A DNA stretch of 64,000 bases from Micromonospora cabrerizensis (GCF_022230955.1 NZ_JAKKFI010000059.1:1-64000); one strand, 5' to 3'. Shown: positions 1 through 10,863, counted from the first letter of the stretch. Numbers and translations are program-made. Notes: generated by a model from the letters alone, not told the origin.

Positions 1-702
<702 letters not shown>

Positions 703-783
703 GTCACCCTCCCGGTCAGGTCAGTGTCTCTACCCAATCCTCGCGGATCTACGGCGCACAGTGGTCCCGGATAACCTGCCGGC

Positions 784-1212
784 ATGACGGATGTGGAGGC
801 GGCGGCCCGGCGGTTCATTGCCGACGTGTGGAATGCCCGCCAGGAGGAGTCGGCGTACGAGCTGGTCGCCGAGGAGTGCCCGGGGCTGGGCGGCACCGGG
901 CCGGAGGCGACGTTGGCCTGGCACCGCGAGCGCCGCGCGGCCTTCCCGGACCTGCGCTACAAGATCGTGGACGTGGTGGCGGCCGGCGAACGGGTGGCCG
1001 TGCACTGGCGGGCGGCCGGCACGCACGCCGGGCAGTTCGGGCCGGTGCCACCGACCGGGCAGGTGGTCAGCTACTCCGGGGCGACGTTCCTGCGCTTCGA
1101 CGCGGCGGGCCGGATCGTCGAGGTGTGGAGCTGCAACGAGCTGTTCCAACTGCTCCAACAACTCGGCGTCGAGATGCTGCCCCCGACCGGCGTCAGCGGA
1201 CCCGGGGCGTGA
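784..1212 (+). CDS. SnoaL-like polyketide cyclase / ester cyclase family protein
   Basis: This 142-residue protein fits the NTF2-like SnoaL fold: an N-terminal helix (DVEAAARRFIADVWNAR), then a strand-rich core with FPDLRYKIVDVVAAGERVAV, the conserved HWRAAGTHAG segment and a final FLRFDAAGRIVEVW strand pair. Family members are cyclases, isomerases or proteins of unknown function, and nothing nearby fixes a substrate. There is no Shine-Dalgarno sequence. TAACCT lies at 772-777, six bases before the ATG, which suggests a leaderless transcript. The 3' end overlaps the convergent Uma2 gene by 20 bases. Confidence 0.75.
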   Translation: MTDVEAAARRFIADVWNARQEESAYELVAEECPGLGGTGPEATLAWHRERRAAFPDLRYKIVDVVAAGERVAVHWRAAGTHAGQFGPVPPTGQVVSYSGATFLRFDAAGRIVEVWSCNELFQLLQQLGVEMLPPTGVSGPGA

Positions 1213-1768
1213 TCCGACTGATCGCCAGGTTGATCGGGAAGGGCTCGCCGGTGTCGACGAACTTCGTCCACCGCCCGGTCTCGCTGTAGACCTCGTTCAC
1301 CGCGTCGATCCGGTAGGTCACGACCTCCAGCGCGCCACCCTCCGTCTCGATCCGCCAGTAGTAGGGGATGCCCGCCTGGGCGTACAGCGCCGGCTTCAAC
1401 ACCCGATCGATCGAGCGGGTGCTCGGCGAGACGATCTCGATGGCGAGCACCACCTCGTGCGGTTCGTACTTCGACGGCTCGCGGGCGGCGGCGACCGACG
1501 TGGTCACCAGAACGTCGGGGATGAAGGACCGGGTGCGGTTGATCCGCACCTCGACGCCCTGAGTGACGTCGTAGTCGTCGGGGCAGTCAGCGTGCAGCTC
1601 GGCCATCAGTAGCCCAGCGATGATTTGATGCTTGCGGGTGGGGGAGGGGGACATCAGCAGCACTCCATCGAGCAGTTCCCGGCGGCGACCATCCTCGGGC
1701 AGCGCATCCAGGTCGTCAGTCGTCCACTCGCTCTCGGGCGGGTAGTCGCTCTGCAGCGCGGCGGTCAT
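1193..1768 (-). CDS. Uma2 family (DUF820) PD-(D/E)XK-type protein
   Basis: The 191-residue product begins [20 protein letters not shown] at an ATG whose complement lies at 1766-1768. It contains the family core: [20 protein letters not shown], the RSFIPDVLV strand with its Asp, and [17 protein letters not shown], where the acidic residue and downstream Lys form the PD-(D/E)XK-like nuclease site. It ends with the typical YYWRIE strand. Uma2 proteins are abundant in actinobacteria and cyanobacteria and remain largely uncharacterised, so a restriction-like nuclease role is a fold-based inference. It is divergent from the nuo operon, with about 100 bp between the starts. Confidence 0.85.
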   Translation of the reverse strand: MTAALQSDYPPESEWTTDDLDALPEDGRRRELLDGVLLMSPSPTRKHQIIAGLLMAELHADCPDDYDVTQGVEVRINRTRSFIPDVLVTTSVAAAREPSKYEPHEVVLAIEIVSPSTRSIDRVLKPALYAQAGIPYYWRIETEGGALEVVTYRIDAVNEVYSETGRWTKFVDTGEPFPINLAISRITPRVR

Positions 1769-1872
1769 GGCAGGTCCTTCCAGGTGCGTTCGTTCTCCCC
1801 GCGACCACGGTACCGCCCTGGACCTGTGGGTGGTGGTCGCGCGCGCCGGGGCCACAGGGCAGGATGGTCGAC

Positions 1873-2481
1873 ATGAGCGACCCCAGCGAGCACGGCGACC
1901 CGGCCAGCGCCACCGGCGCACGCGGCCTGCCCGGCGCGGGCCTGGTGAAGGGGTTGGCGGTCACCCTCAAGACGATGACCAGCCGGTCGACCACCCAGCA
2001 GTACCCGGACGTCGCCCCTGACCTGCCGCCCCGCTCGCGCGGCGTGATCGCGTTGTCCGAGGAGAACTGCACGGTCTGCATGCTCTGCGCCCGCGAGTGT
2101 CCGGACTGGTGCATCTACATCGACTCGCACAAGGAGGAGGTGGCGGTGCCCGGCGCCGCCCGCCCCCGCCAGCGCAACGTGCTCGACAAGTTCGACATCG
2201 ACTTCTCGCTCTGCATGTACTGCGGCATCTGCATCGAGGTCTGCCCGTTCGACGCGCTCTACTGGTCGCCGGAGTTCGAGTACGCCGAGTACGACATCAA
2301 GGACCTGCTGCACGACAAGGACCACCTGGGTCAGTGGATGGCCACGGTCCCGCCGCCGCCCGCGCATGACCCACACGGTGAGCCGGCCAAGGAGGAGACC
2401 GCCGCCGCGCGCAAGGCGGCCGCCGCCCGTCCGGCCCCTCCATCGGTACGCCCCGACGCCGATCAGGACCCCGCGTCGTGA
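1873..2481 (+). CDS. nuoI: NADH-quinone oxidoreductase subunit I (paralogous nuo set)
   Basis: This 202-residue ferredoxin-like subunit carries two 4Fe-4S motifs, [12 protein letters not shown] and [12 protein letters not shown], which pass electrons from the peripheral arm toward quinone in complex I. I prefer the ATG at 1873 over the one at 1864: AGGGCAGG ends only one base before 1864, while CAGGAT (1860-1865) sits seven bases before 1873. The C-terminal 40 residues are Ala/Pro-rich and charged. It is the first gene of a tight nuoI-J-K-L-M-N run. No nuoA, B, C, D, E, F, G or H lies upstream, which is unusual. Confidence 0.93.
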   Translation: MSDPSEHGDPASATGARGLPGAGLVKGLAVTLKTMTSRSTTQQYPDVAPDLPPRSRGVIALSEENCTVCMLCARECPDWCIYIDSHKEEVAVPGAARPRQRNVLDKFDIDFSLCMYCGICIEVCPFDALYWSPEFEYAEYDIKDLLHDKDHLGQWMATVPPPPAHDPHGEPAKEETAAARKAAAARPAPPSVRPDADQDPAS

Positions 2482-2506
2482 CCGCCCGAGCCGGAGGGGC
2501 GGCCCG

Positions 2507-3067
2507 GTGACCGGAGCGGATGTGCTGCTGCTCGCCCTCGGCGCGGTGGCGGTGGGTGCCGGCGTGCTGGTGGTGACCACGAAACACCTGGTCCGGGCCG
2601 GGCTCTACCTGGTGGTGTGCCTGGGCGCGCTGGCCGGTGACTTCCTGGTGCTCAGCGCCGAGTTGGTGGCCTGGGTGCAGGTGCTGATCTACGTGGGCGC
2701 GGTGGTGGTCCTGCTGCTGTTCGCGGTGATGCTGACCCGGGCCCCGATCGGGGCCTCCGACGACCTGGACCGCCCGGGCTGGCCGGCCGCCCTGATCGGC
2801 GGCGGCGCCGGGCTGGGGCTGACCGTCCTGCTCGTCGACGCGTACCGCTGGAGCAGCGTCGCGCTGCCCGCCGCGGGCACCGCCGAGCGGTTGGGGGAGC
2901 AGATCTTCCAGTCCTGGGTGCTGCCGTTCGAGGTGCTGTCCGTGCTGCTGCTCTCCGCCCTGGTGGGCGCGATCGTGCTGTCCCGGCCGGACATCGGCCG
3001 ACCCGCCCCGCAACGCCCGGCAGCACCTGCTGCCAGGGTCGACGTCGAGCCCGGGGGGCGCCGGTGA
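2507..3067 (+). CDS. nuoJ: NADH-quinone oxidoreductase subunit J
   Basis: This membrane subunit has about 186 residues and five predicted transmembrane helices. The GTG at 2507 follows a GGAGGGG ribosome site at 2492-2498. A longer frame open upstream overlaps nuoI, is Arg/Pro-rich and does not look translated. The helix [20 protein letters not shown] is the conserved TM3 whose rearrangement couples quinone reduction to the antiporter modules. The last codons overlap nuoK through GTGA, indicating translational coupling. Confidence 0.92.
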   Translation: MTGADVLLLALGAVAVGAGVLVVTTKHLVRAGLYLVVCLGALAGDFLVLSAELVAWVQVLIYVGAVVVLLLFAVMLTRAPIGASDDLDRPGWPAALIGGGAGLGLTVLLVDAYRWSSVALPAAGTAERLGEQIFQSWVLPFEVLSVLLLSALVGAIVLSRPDIGRPAPQRPAAPAARVDVEPGGRR

Positions 3068-3426
3068 GGCCGGTCATCCCGTACGTCACCGCCGCGTTGC
3101 TGTTCGGCCTCGGCGTCTACGGCGTGCTGCGCCGCCGCAACGCGGTGCTGGTGCTGATGTCGGTCGAGTTGATGCTCAACGCCGTCAACCTGATCCTGGT
3201 CACCGCGGACACCACCGCCCGCGCCGTGCTCCCGCACTCGGGGCAGGTCTTCGCGCTGTTCGTCATCGTCCTCGCCGCCGCCGAGATCGGCGTGGGGCTG
3301 GCGATCGTCCTCCAGCTCTACCGGTTGCGGGCCACCGTCGCGGTGGACGACGTGCCGCTGACCGAGCCGACGCAACCCGTCGACGAGCGGGAGCCGGCCG
3401 TCCTGGACGCGGAGGCTCGCCGGTGA
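3064..3426 (+). CDS. nuoK: NADH-quinone oxidoreductase subunit K
   Basis: The 120-residue protein has three transmembrane helices and both buried glutamates needed for proton transfer: Glu35 in [12 protein letters not shown] and Glu74 in [12 protein letters not shown], equivalent to E. coli Glu36 and Glu72. It is about 20 residues longer than usual because of an acidic, Pro-containing tail. The GTG start overlaps the nuoJ stop and its own stop overlaps the nuoL start, so J, K and L are translationally coupled. Confidence 0.93.
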   Translation: MRPVIPYVTAALLFGLGVYGVLRRRNAVLVLMSVELMLNAVNLILVTADTTARAVLPHSGQVFALFVIVLAAAEIGVGLAIVLQLYRLRATVAVDDVPLTEPTQPVDEREPAVLDAEARR

Positions 3427-5354
3427 CCGGGCTGCTCGGGGCGTTGCTGCCCGCCGTACCGCTGGTCGCCGGCCTGCTCGGCCTGCTGCTGCCGCCGGCC
3501 CCCCGGCGGGACGGCGCGACCGGCGGCGATCGGGCCCGGACCGTGGCCGTCGCGCTCGGGGTCACCGGTGCGGCCGGCGCGCTGGCGTTGGCCGTCGCGC
3601 TGCTCGTCACCGTCGACGGGCCGACGGAGGCGTCGACCACCTGGGTCGACGTCGGCGGGCTGATGGTGACCCTCGGCGTACGGCTGGACGGCGCCGCCGC
3701 GCTGGTCGCGGTGGCGGTCACCGCGGTCGCCCTGGCGGTGCAGGTCTACTCGATCGGCTACCTACGGCGCGGTCCGCACGACGACATCGACGTCGACCAC
3801 CGCTACCCGCCGTACGCCGCCCAGATCAGCCTCTTCACCGGTGCCATGCTGCTGGTGGTGGTCGCCGGCGACCTGATCATGCTGCTGGTCGGCTGGGAGG
3901 TGATGGGCCTCTGTTCGTACCTGCTCATCGCCCACGACCGCCGACTGCCCGGCGCGCCGGCCGCCGCGATGAAGGCGTTCCTGGTGACCCGGGTCGGTGA
4001 CGTCGGGTTCCTGCTCGGCATCGCGCTGCTGGGCGTGTCGACGGGCAGCTTCCGGATCGCCGACGTGCTCGCCCACGACCACTCCGGCGCGACGTTGACC
4101 GCTGCCGGCCTGCTGCTGCTCGCCGGTGTCGCCGGTAAGAGCGCCCAGTTCCCGCTGCACACGTGGCTGCCGGACGCGATGGCCGGCCCGACGCCGATCT
4201 CCGCGCTGATCCACGCCGCCACGATGGTCGCCGCCGGCGTGTACGCCGTGGCCCGCCTCTACCCGCTGTTCACGGCCGCGCCGGTGACGCTGACGGTGCT
4301 CGGGGTGGTCGGCGCGATCACCCTGTTGCTCGGCGCGCTCGCCGCCACCGCGCAGGACGACATCAAGCGCGTGCTGGCCTGGTCGACGGTGTCCCAGTTG
4401 GGCTACATGACCGGTGCGCTGGCGGTCGGCTCCCCGTCTGCGGCGCTGTTCCACCTGCTCACCCACGCCGCGTTCAAGGCGCTGCTGTTCCTCGCCGCCG
4501 GCGTGGTCATCCACGCGGTCGGCACCACCCTGATGTCGGAGATGGGCGGGCTGCGGCGCACCATGCCGGTGACGTTCTGGTGCACCGTGGTGGGCCTGGG
4601 CGCGCTGGCCGGGGTGCCGCCGCTCGCCGGTTTCTGGAGCAAGGACGGCGTGTTGACGGTCGCCGAGTCCGCCGCGCTGGAGGGCACCGGCCCGGCACCG
4701 TCCTGGGTGGGCTGGCTGGTCTGGATCGCCGGGCTGCTCGGCGTGGCGATCACCGCCTGGTACGCCGGCCGGCTGCTGCTGCGCGCGTTCTTCGGCACAC
4801 CACGCCTGCCGCTGGTCCGGCCGCACGACCCGCCGGCGGTGCTGCGCTGGCCGGTGCTGCTGCTGACCGTGCCGGCCGCGTTGCTCGGTCTGGCCGGGTT
4901 CGTCGGGGCGTTCGCCGACCGCCTGCGCTTCCCGACGGTGCCGGTGGCGGGCTCCGAGGACGGCCTGGTCCACCTGGCGCCGGGGGTGCTGTTGCCGCTC
5001 GCGTTGCTGCTGGTCGGCGCGGTGCTGGTCACGCTGGGCTGGCGTCGGGACCCGACCGCCGACCCGGCGGTCGCGCTGGGCCCGCTGCGGCCGATCTTCG
5101 CCCGCGCGTTCCGGCTCGACGACGTCCAGCACACCCTTGTCGTACGCCCCGTCCGCGCGCTGGCCCGCGTCGCGCGCACCGGTGACGAGGTGGTGGTGGA
5201 CGGCGCTGTCGAGGGCAGTGGCCGGGCCGTGTCCGGTCTGGGCGCGGGGCTGGCCACGCTGCACCGGGCGGCGTTGCCCCGGGCCGCCGCCGGTGTGCTG
5301 GCCGGCGCGCTGCTGATCGGGCTGGCCGCCGCCGTGATCGGAGTGAACCAGTGA
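3423..5354 (+). CDS. nuoL: NADH-quinone oxidoreductase subunit L (antiporter-like)
   Basis: This 643-residue Mrp-type antiporter-like subunit is one of the proton-pumping modules of the membrane arm. The TM5 glutamate ([13 protein letters not shown]), the TM7 lysine ([19 protein letters not shown]) and the helix-breaking [14 protein letters not shown] segment are all present, so the pump residues look intact. The stop codon lies inside the first copy of a 59-bp direct repeat, so the last codons (NQ, stop) run into repeat DNA. That suggests the original nuoL/nuoM junction was altered by the repeat. Confidence 0.95.
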   Translation: MTGLLGALLPAVPLVAGLLGLLLPPAPRRDGATGGDRARTVAVALGVTGAAGALALAVALLVTVDGPTEASTTWVDVGGLMVTLGVRLDGAAALVAVAVTAVALAVQVYSIGYLRRGPHDDIDVDHRYPPYAAQISLFTGAMLLVVVAGDLIMLLVGWEVMGLCSYLLIAHDRRLPGAPAAAMKAFLVTRVGDVGFLLGIALLGVSTGSFRIADVLAHDHSGATLTAAGLLLLAGVAGKSAQFPLHTWLPDAMAGPTPISALIHAATMVAAGVYAVARLYPLFTAAPVTLTVLGVVGAITLLLGALAATAQDDIKRVLAWSTVSQLGYMTGALAVGSPSAALFHLLTHAAFKALLFLAAGVVIHAVGTTLMSEMGGLRRTMPVTFWCTVVGLGALAGVPPLAGFWSKDGVLTVAESAALEGTGPAPSWVGWLVWIAGLLGVAITAWYAGRLLLRAFFGTPRLPLVRPHDPPAVLRWPVLLLTVPAALLGLAGFVGAFADRLRFPTVPVAGSEDGLVHLAPGVLLPLALLLVGAVLVTLGWRRDPTADPAVALGPLRPIFARAFRLDDVQHTLVVRPVRALARVARTGDEVVVDGAVEGSGRAVSGLGAGLATLHRAALPRAAAGVLAGALLIGLAAAVIGVNQ

Positions 5355-5468
5355 GCGCGAGGAGTGAGCCGAGTTTGCGAGCCCCGCAGTCGCGATCGAA
5401 GGCGATCCAGTGAGCGCGAGGAGTGAGCCGGGTTTGCGAGCCCCGCAGTCGCGATCGAAGGCGATCCA
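5351..5468. repeat. Two direct 59-bp repeats between nuoL and nuoM
   Basis: A 59-bp unit beginning GTGAGCGCGAGGAGTGAGCC occurs twice, at 5351-5409 and 5410-5468, with one mismatch (A at 5372, G at 5431). The unit length places a GTG at 5351, a GTG at 5410 and the nuoM ATG at 5469, each exactly 59 bases apart. The end of each unit (GAAGGCGATCCA) supplies a GAAGG ribosome site for nuoM. Within the unit, GCGA and TCGC can form a short stem. I recall similar sequences as a dispersed intergenic family in Micromonospora, but this could not be checked here. Confidence 0.93.
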
Positions 5469-6977
5469 ATGACGTTCGGGCAGGTGTTGCTGGTCGCTGT
5501 CCTGGCGGTGCCGGCGCTCGGCGCGGTCGCGGTGGCGGCGACCCCCCGGGACCGGGCGGCCCGGCTGGTCGGCACGGTCGCCGCGGCGCTGACCCTGCTG
5601 GCCGCGGTGCCGCTGGTGTTCGGGGGCCGGGGCTGGGTCGCCTGGTCGGCCGGCGCGCCGGCGGTGCGTCCGTGGCACCAACTGGACCTGCCCTGGGTGC
5701 CCGGCCTGGAGTTGCGCTTCCACCTCGGCGTCGACGGCATCTCCTGGCCGCTGGTGGTGTTGACCGCGCTGCTCACCCTGCTCTGCTGCGCGTACACGAT
5801 GTGGCGGGTCCCGGACGGCGGCAGTGGCCGGGCGCTGGTCGCGTTGCTGCTGGTGGTCGAGGTGGGCATCCTGGGCACCTTCCTCGCCCTGGACCTGGTG
5901 CTGTTCTTCCTGTTCTTCGAGGTCGTCCTGCTGCCGATGTACGCGATCATCGCCGGTTGGGGTGGCACCGACCGGCGTCGGGCGGCCCGCAAGTTCGCGC
6001 TCTACACCCTGTTCGGCTCGGTGTTGCTGCTGGTCGGCGTGTACGTGGTGGTCGCCGCCGCCGGCACCGCCGACGTGGTGGCCCTGACCGGTGGGGCGGG
6101 GATGTCGCGCGGCACCCAGTTGGCCGCGTTCACCCTGCTGGCGTTGGCGTTCGCGGTGAAGAGCCCGCTGTGGCCGCTGCACTCCTGGCTGCCCGACGCG
6201 CACACCCAGGCCCCGACGGTGGGCAGCGTGGTGTTGGCCGGCGTGCTGTTGAAGATGGGCACCTACGGCCTGATCCGGGTGGCGGTGGGGGTTGCGCCGG
6301 AGGGCGCCCGGTGGGCGGCGCCGGTGCTCGGGGTGCTGGCCGTGGCCGCGATCCTGGTCGGCTCGCTGGTCTGCCTGGCCCAGTCCGACGTGAAGCGGCT
6401 GATCGCGTACTCCAGCGTGGGGCACATGGGCTTCGTGCTGCTGGGCGTCGCCACGCTGACCACCATCGGCATCCAGGCGGCGCTGATCGGCAACATCGCG
6501 CACGGGGTGATCACCGGTCTGCTGTTCTTCCTGGCCGGTGCGGTGAAGGACCGCACCGGCACGGGCACTCTCGCCGAGTTGTCCGGGCTGCGGGAGACCT
6601 CGCCCCGGTTGGCCGGTCTGCTGGCGTTCGCGGCTGTCGCGTCGCTCGGTCTGCCCGGGCTGGCCGGTTTCTGGGGTGAGGCGTTCGCGGTGATCGCGGC
6701 CGTCCAGGTGGGCGGCCCGCTCTGGATCACCCTCGGGGTGCTGGCCGCAGTCGGTGGTGCGCTCACCGCCGCGTACTTCCTGCGGCTGCTGCGCCAGGTC
6801 ACCCACAACCGTCCGAGCCCCGCCGTCGGTCGGGTCGGCCCGGGTCTGGCCGGTGCGGAGCTGACCGCCTGGGTGCCGCTGGTGCTGCTCGCGTTGGCCA
6901 TCGGGTTGGCACCGGCGCTGGTCCTCGGCGTCGCCGAGGCCCCCGTCGACGCCCTGATCGGGGTGGTCAAACCATGA
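5469..6977 (+). CDS. nuoM: NADH-quinone oxidoreductase subunit M (antiporter-like)
   Basis: The 502-residue subunit keeps the pump residues: TM5 Glu in LFFLFFEVVLLPMYAII, TM7 Lys in AFAVKSPLWPLHSWLPDAH, and the VLLKMGTYGLIRVA helix with the second Lys. The start is the ATG at 5469, using a GAAGG ribosome site donated by the second 59-bp repeat copy. Other junctions in this operon overlap or have a close ribosome site, so this 114-base spacer is the exception. The stop overlaps nuoN (ATGA). Confidence 0.95.
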   Translation: MTFGQVLLVAVLAVPALGAVAVAATPRDRAARLVGTVAAALTLLAAVPLVFGGRGWVAWSAGAPAVRPWHQLDLPWVPGLELRFHLGVDGISWPLVVLTALLTLLCCAYTMWRVPDGGSGRALVALLLVVEVGILGTFLALDLVLFFLFFEVVLLPMYAIIAGWGGTDRRRAARKFALYTLFGSVLLLVGVYVVVAAAGTADVVALTGGAGMSRGTQLAAFTLLALAFAVKSPLWPLHSWLPDAHTQAPTVGSVVLAGVLLKMGTYGLIRVAVGVAPEGARWAAPVLGVLAVAAILVGSLVCLAQSDVKRLIAYSSVGHMGFVLLGVATLTTIGIQAALIGNIAHGVITGLLFFLAGAVKDRTGTGTLAELSGLRETSPRLAGLLAFAAVASLGLPGLAGFWGEAFAVIAAVQVGGPLWITLGVLAAVGGALTAAYFLRLLRQVTHNRPSPAVGRVGPGLAGAELTAWVPLVLLALAIGLAPALVLGVAEAPVDALIGVVKP

Positions 6978-8476
6978 ACGTCGTGCAGAGCGTGGACAGC
7001 GTCGCGCTGCTGCCGGCCTACCTGGCCGCCGGCACCGCCGTGCTCGTGCTCCTCACCGACCTGCTGCTGGCCCGGCCACGGGCCACGATCGTGGTGGCCG
7101 CGCTGGGCGCGCTCGGCACCGCCGTCGGCGCCGCCCTGGTCGGCGCGGGTGGGGAGCGGCGCACGTTCTGTGTCGGCGCGGACTGCTCCTGGATCTTCGG
7201 CGGTCGGGCGGCCCTGGTCGGCGCGGTGGTGGCCCTGCTGACCCTGGGTGTGCTCGGGCTGTCCGTGCCCGCGCTGCGGGCGGGGCGGTCGCCGGTGGGG
7301 GAGTACTGCTTCCTGCTGGCCTGCTCGATGACCGGCGGCGTCGTGCTCGGTGCGGCCGGCGACCTGATCACCCTGATCGTCGCCCTGGAGACGCTGACCC
7401 TGCCGCTGTACGTGCTGGTGGGCCTGCGCCGGGGAAGCCTCGCCAGCGCCGAGGCGGCGGTGACGTTCTTCGTGGTCAGCGTGGTGGCGACCACGCTGAC
7501 CCTGCTCGGAGCGGCGCTGCTGTACGCGGTGACCGGTGGGCTGCACCTGGAGCGGCTCAGCGCGTTGCTGGCCGACCGGCCGGAGCTGCGGGACCTGCCG
7601 CTGACCACGGCCGCGGTGGCGGTGCTGCTGGTCGGGCTGGCCTTCAAGGTGGCGGCGGTGCCGTTCCACGCCTGGGCGCCGGCCACCTACGACGGCGCGC
7701 CGCTGCCGGTGGCCGCGTACCTGTCGACGGCGTCGAAACTGGGCGGCCTGGTCGCTCTGCTCGCCGTCGTGCAGCGGGCGCTCCCGCCGGACCAGACCGG
7801 CCCGGTGCTCGCCCTGCTCGCCGTGCTCACCATGACCGTCGGCAACCTCGTCGCGCTGCGCCAGCGGCGTACCGTCCGGCTGCTCGCCTGGTCGTCCGTC
7901 GCGCAGGCCGGTTACATCCTCGCCCCGCTGGGAGCGTTGGCGCTGGCCGCCGGTCGCACCGACGAGGCACGCTCCGCCGCGTACGCCGCCGCGATGGCGT
8001 ACGCCGTCTTCTTCGTGGTGTTGGAGCTGGCCGCGTTCGCCGGGGTGACCGCGCTGCGGCCGGCCGGTGCGGACGGCGGCACGCTGGACGACCTCCGTGG
8101 GGCGGCCCGCCGGCACCCCTGGCGCGCCGCGGCGCTCGGCCTGGCGCTGGTGGGCCTGGCCGGCCTGCCGCCGGGGCTCGCCGGCCTCTTCGCGAAGGTG
8201 ACAGTGGTCCGGGCCCTGCTGGACGGTGGGGCGGCCTGGCTGGCGCTCGTGGTGGCGCTGAACGCGGTAATCGGGCTCGCCTACTACCTGCGGGTGACCG
8301 CCGCGCTCTGGGCACCGGCGACGACGCCGCCCGGCCCGGCCGCGGCGCAAGCCGGCGGCGGAGCGGCTGCCGTACCCGTGGTGGGTGTGGTGGCCGTGGT
8401 GCTGGCGGTGGCGACGGTGGCCGCCGTGGTGCTCGGCGTTGCCCCACAACTGGTGCTCGACCTGGCCGGCCGCTGA
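6974..8476 (+). CDS. nuoN: NADH-quinone oxidoreductase subunit N (antiporter-like)
   Basis: The 500-residue third antiporter-like subunit has the conserved VALETLTLPLYVLVGLRR glutamate helix and the GLAFKVAAVPFHAWAPATYD lysine segment. It completes the run J-K-L-M-N. Translation is coupled to nuoM by ATGA. The next gene is htpX. In Streptomyces coelicolor, as I recall it, a second incomplete nuo set also lies beside an htpX gene, which supports this being the paralogous set rather than the main 14-gene operon. Confidence 0.94.
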   Translation: MNVVQSVDSVALLPAYLAAGTAVLVLLTDLLLARPRATIVVAALGALGTAVGAALVGAGGERRTFCVGADCSWIFGGRAALVGAVVALLTLGVLGLSVPALRAGRSPVGEYCFLLACSMTGGVVLGAAGDLITLIVALETLTLPLYVLVGLRRGSLASAEAAVTFFVVSVVATTLTLLGAALLYAVTGGLHLERLSALLADRPELRDLPLTTAAVAVLLVGLAFKVAAVPFHAWAPATYDGAPLPVAAYLSTASKLGGLVALLAVVQRALPPDQTGPVLALLAVLTMTVGNLVALRQRRTVRLLAWSSVAQAGYILAPLGALALAAGRTDEARSAAYAAAMAYAVFFVVLELAAFAGVTALRPAGADGGTLDDLRGAARRHPWRAAALGLALVGLAGLPPGLAGLFAKVTVVRALLDGGAAWLALVVALNAVIGLAYYLRVTAALWAPATTPPGPAAAQAGGGAAAVPVVGVVAVVLAVATVAAVVLGVAPQLVLDLAGR

Positions 8477-8593
8477 CCCTGACCAGGCACTTCGGTCTCA
8501 GTGAACTCTCAGCGTTGAGACGGATGGTTGGCGGGTACGGGGTTGTTGAACCGGTCAGCGGATCCCGGCGATCCGTGCACCGAAGGAGACATC

Positions 8594-9469
8594 GTGCACC
8601 ACAACCGTCTGAAGACCGCAGCGCTGCTTGGCCTGCTCAGCGCCCTGATCCTCGCGGTGGGCTACTGGTTCGGCGGCAGTGGCGGCCTCGTCATCGCTGT
8701 CGTCGTCTCTCTGGTCATGAACGGCGTCACCTACTTCTACTCCGACAAGCTCGCGCTGCGCTCGATGGGGGCGCAACCGGTCACCGAGGCACAGTTCCCC
8801 GAGCTGTACCGGATGGTGCGCGAGTTGGCCACCGACGCCCGGCAGCCGATGCCGCGCCTCTACGTGAGCCCGACCTCGCAGCCCAACGCGTTCGCCACGG
8901 GTCGTAACCCGCAGCACGCGGCCGTCTGCGTGACCCAGGGCATCACCGAGATCCTCGACTACCGCGAGCTGCGCGGTGTGATCGGGCACGAGCTGTCACA
9001 CGTCTACAACCGGGACATCCTCATCTCCAGCGTGGCGGCGGGTCTGGCCAGCATCATCACCCTGCTGGCGAACCTCGCCTTCTTCATCCCGCTGGGCGGC
9101 GGGGACGACGAGGACCGGCCGAACCCGGCCGTGCTGCTGCTCACCCTGATCCTCGGCCCGATCGCGGCCACGGTGATCCAGCTGGCGATCAGCCGGAGCC
9201 GTGAGTTCCAGGCCGACGCCTCGGGTGCCGAGTTGAGCCGCGACCCGCTGGCCCTGGCCAGCGCGCTCCGCAAGATCGATGCGGTGGCCCGCCGCCGGCC
9301 GTTGCCGGCCCAGGGCCAGCTCACCAGCACCGCGCACCTCATGATCGCCAACCCGTTCCGGGGCGGCGGCATGGCGGCGCTCTTCTCCACCCACCCGAAG
9401 ATGGAGGACCGGGTCGCCCGGCTGGAGCAGATGGCCGCCAACGCGGGGCCGGTGCAGTTCCAGCGCTGA
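8594..9469 (+). CDS. htpX: M48 family zinc metalloprotease HtpX
   Basis: The 291-residue membrane protease starts at GTG 8594, preceded by GAAGGAGACATC. An in-frame upstream ATG at 8528 lacks a ribosome site and would add 22 non-conserved residues. Two N-terminal transmembrane helices are followed by the HELSH zinc site (residues 132-136), two more hydrophobic segments and the third ligand region [14 protein letters not shown]. HtpX degrades misfolded membrane proteins. The GTCTCA/TGAGAC half-sites at about 8494-8520 could be an operator, but this is weak. Confidence 0.93.
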   Translation: MHHNRLKTAALLGLLSALILAVGYWFGGSGGLVIAVVVSLVMNGVTYFYSDKLALRSMGAQPVTEAQFPELYRMVRELATDARQPMPRLYVSPTSQPNAFATGRNPQHAAVCVTQGITEILDYRELRGVIGHELSHVYNRDILISSVAAGLASIITLLANLAFFIPLGGGDDEDRPNPAVLLLTLILGPIAATVIQLAISRSREFQADASGAELSRDPLALASALRKIDAVARRRPLPAQGQLTSTAHLMIANPFRGGGMAALFSTHPKMEDRVARLEQMAANAGPVQFQR

Positions 9470-9485
9470 CCCGCTGATCCACGCC

Positions 9486-9520
9486 TCCGCCCGTACCTGG
9501 TCGCACCGGGTACGGGCGGA
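9486..9520 (+). terminator. Hairpin terminator after htpX
   Basis: TCCGCCCGTACC at 9486-9497 pairs perfectly with GGTACGGGCGGA at 9509-9520, a 12-bp stem (13 with the flanking C-G) and an 11-base loop. It begins 16 bases after the htpX stop and separates it from the MFS gene. No long T run follows, which is common for actinobacterial terminators. Confidence 0.7.
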
Positions 9521-9603
9521 GCGCTGTTATCCGTTGTCCTTCCGCCCGGCGGCAGCGTTAGGGTCGTAACGGCTCACGCTCATTACATCTTCGGGAGGTT
9601 CCG

Positions 9604-10863
9604 GTGGCCGCGCTGCGTCAGTACCTGGGTGTGTGGCGGATCCCCGGCGCGCCGATGCTGCTGATCACCGGCATCATCGGGCGACTCGGGATCGGCATGA
9701 CCCCGCTGGCGCTGCTGCTGGTGGTCGAGAATGTCACCGGGCGCTACGCGCTGGCCGCCATCGCGGGCGGGATCTACGCCGTCGCCGGCGCCGCGCTCAG
9801 CCCCGTGGCCGGGCGGGTCGCCGACCGCGTCGGCCCCACCCCCGTCCTGCTGGTGACCGCCGTGGCCCACCCCGTGGCACTCATCGCGCTGCTGCTGGCC
9901 AGCCGCTCGGGCGACGACGCCCTACCCACCATCTACCTCGCCAGCGCCGTGGCCGGTGCCACGTACCCGCCGCTCACCGCCGCCATCCGTAACGCCTGGA
10001 ACGACCTGACCGGCCCCAACTCCGGCCGGTACCACCTGCGCAACACCGCGCTCGCCGCCGAGACGTCGCTGTTCGAGATCGTCTTCGTGCTCGGCCCACT
10101 GCTCGTCGCCGGCTTCGTGCTGGTCGCCGACGCGGCGGCCGCGCTGATCGGTGCGGCCGTGGTCACCCTGGTCGGCACGACCGCCGTGGCCCTCGGCCAG
10201 GTGATGCGCGGCTGGCGTCCGCACCCGAAGGAGCACCACGCCAGGGGGCTCGGGCCACTGCGGGTCGGTGGATTCCCGGCCCTGCTGGTGTGCGTCGCCG
10301 GTCTCGGCATCGCGTTCGGCGCCGCCGGGGTGATCGTCCCCGCGTACGCGAGCGGCCACACCACCGACGACCCGGAGAGCCTCGCCGGCCTCCTGCTGGC
10401 GGTCTGGGGGATCGGCAGCGCCATCGGCGGGTTCTGGTTCGGCGTCCGCAAGCCGGCACCGAACATGACCCGCCAGTTCGCCCTGCTGCTGGCCGCGCTG
10501 GCCGGCACCTTCGTGGTGTTCGCGGTGATGCCCACCCCGCTGGCGCTCGGTGTCGCGTTGGTCGTCGGCGGGGCCACCATCGCGCCCGCGCTCACCCTGG
10601 AGAACACCCTGGTCGGCCGGATCGCCCCGGCCGGCATGCTGAACGAGGCGTACACCTGGGTGGTCACCGTGGCGGTGGCGGCGAGCGCGGCCGGCGGCTC
10701 GGTGGCCGGCCTGATCGTGGACCACGCCGGCGGCGTCAGCTGGGCTTTCCTCTTCGCCGGAGCGGCGGTCGCCGTCGGGGCCGCCGTCGCCGCGCTGCCC
10801 GCCGGGCCCATCGCCCGTGCGGAAAACGCAGCGGTACGCGCCGAACAGCCCGTCACCGTCTGA
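9604..10863 (+). CDS. MFS transporter
   Basis: The 419-residue integral membrane protein begins at GTG 9604 after GGGAGG. About twelve hydrophobic segments are visible. The cytoplasmic loop [18 protein letters not shown] matches the MFS loop 2-3 signature, and the polar central loop around [13 protein letters not shown] divides the two halves. [20 protein letters not shown] is the conserved segment seen in actinobacterial DHA1-like members. No substrate can be read from sequence. A possible promoter lies just upstream (TTGTCC at 9534, TAGGGT at 9559, 19-base spacing). Confidence 0.85.
   Translation: MAALRQYLGVWRIPGAPMLLITGIIGRLGIGMTPLALLLVVENVTGRYALAAIAGGIYAVAGAALSPVAGRVADRVGPTPVLLVTAVAHPVALIALLLASRSGDDALPTIYLASAVAGATYPPLTAAIRNAWNDLTGPNSGRYHLRNTALAAETSLFEIVFVLGPLLVAGFVLVADAAAALIGAAVVTLVGTTAVALGQVMRGWRPHPKEHHARGLGPLRVGGFPALLVCVAGLGIAFGAAGVIVPAYASGHTTDDPESLAGLLLAVWGIGSAIGGFWFGVRKPAPNMTRQFALLLAALAGTFVVFAVMPTPLALGVALVVGGATIAPALTLENTLVGRIAPAGMLNEAYTWVVTVAVAASAAGGSVAGLIVDHAGGVSWAFLFAGAAVAVGAAVAALPAGPIARAENAAVRAEQPVTV

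Noticed and set aside
2366..2506. N-terminal extension of NuoJ overlapping nuoI
   Set aside because: Arg/Pro-rich and not membrane-like; GTG 2507 with GGAGGGG gives the normal NuoJ length.
3762..6806. A 1014-codon minus-strand open frame opposite nuoL/nuoM
   Set aside because: Composition is dominated by Gln, Arg, Gly and His, as expected for the reverse complement of GC-rich membrane protein genes; no domain and no ribosome site.
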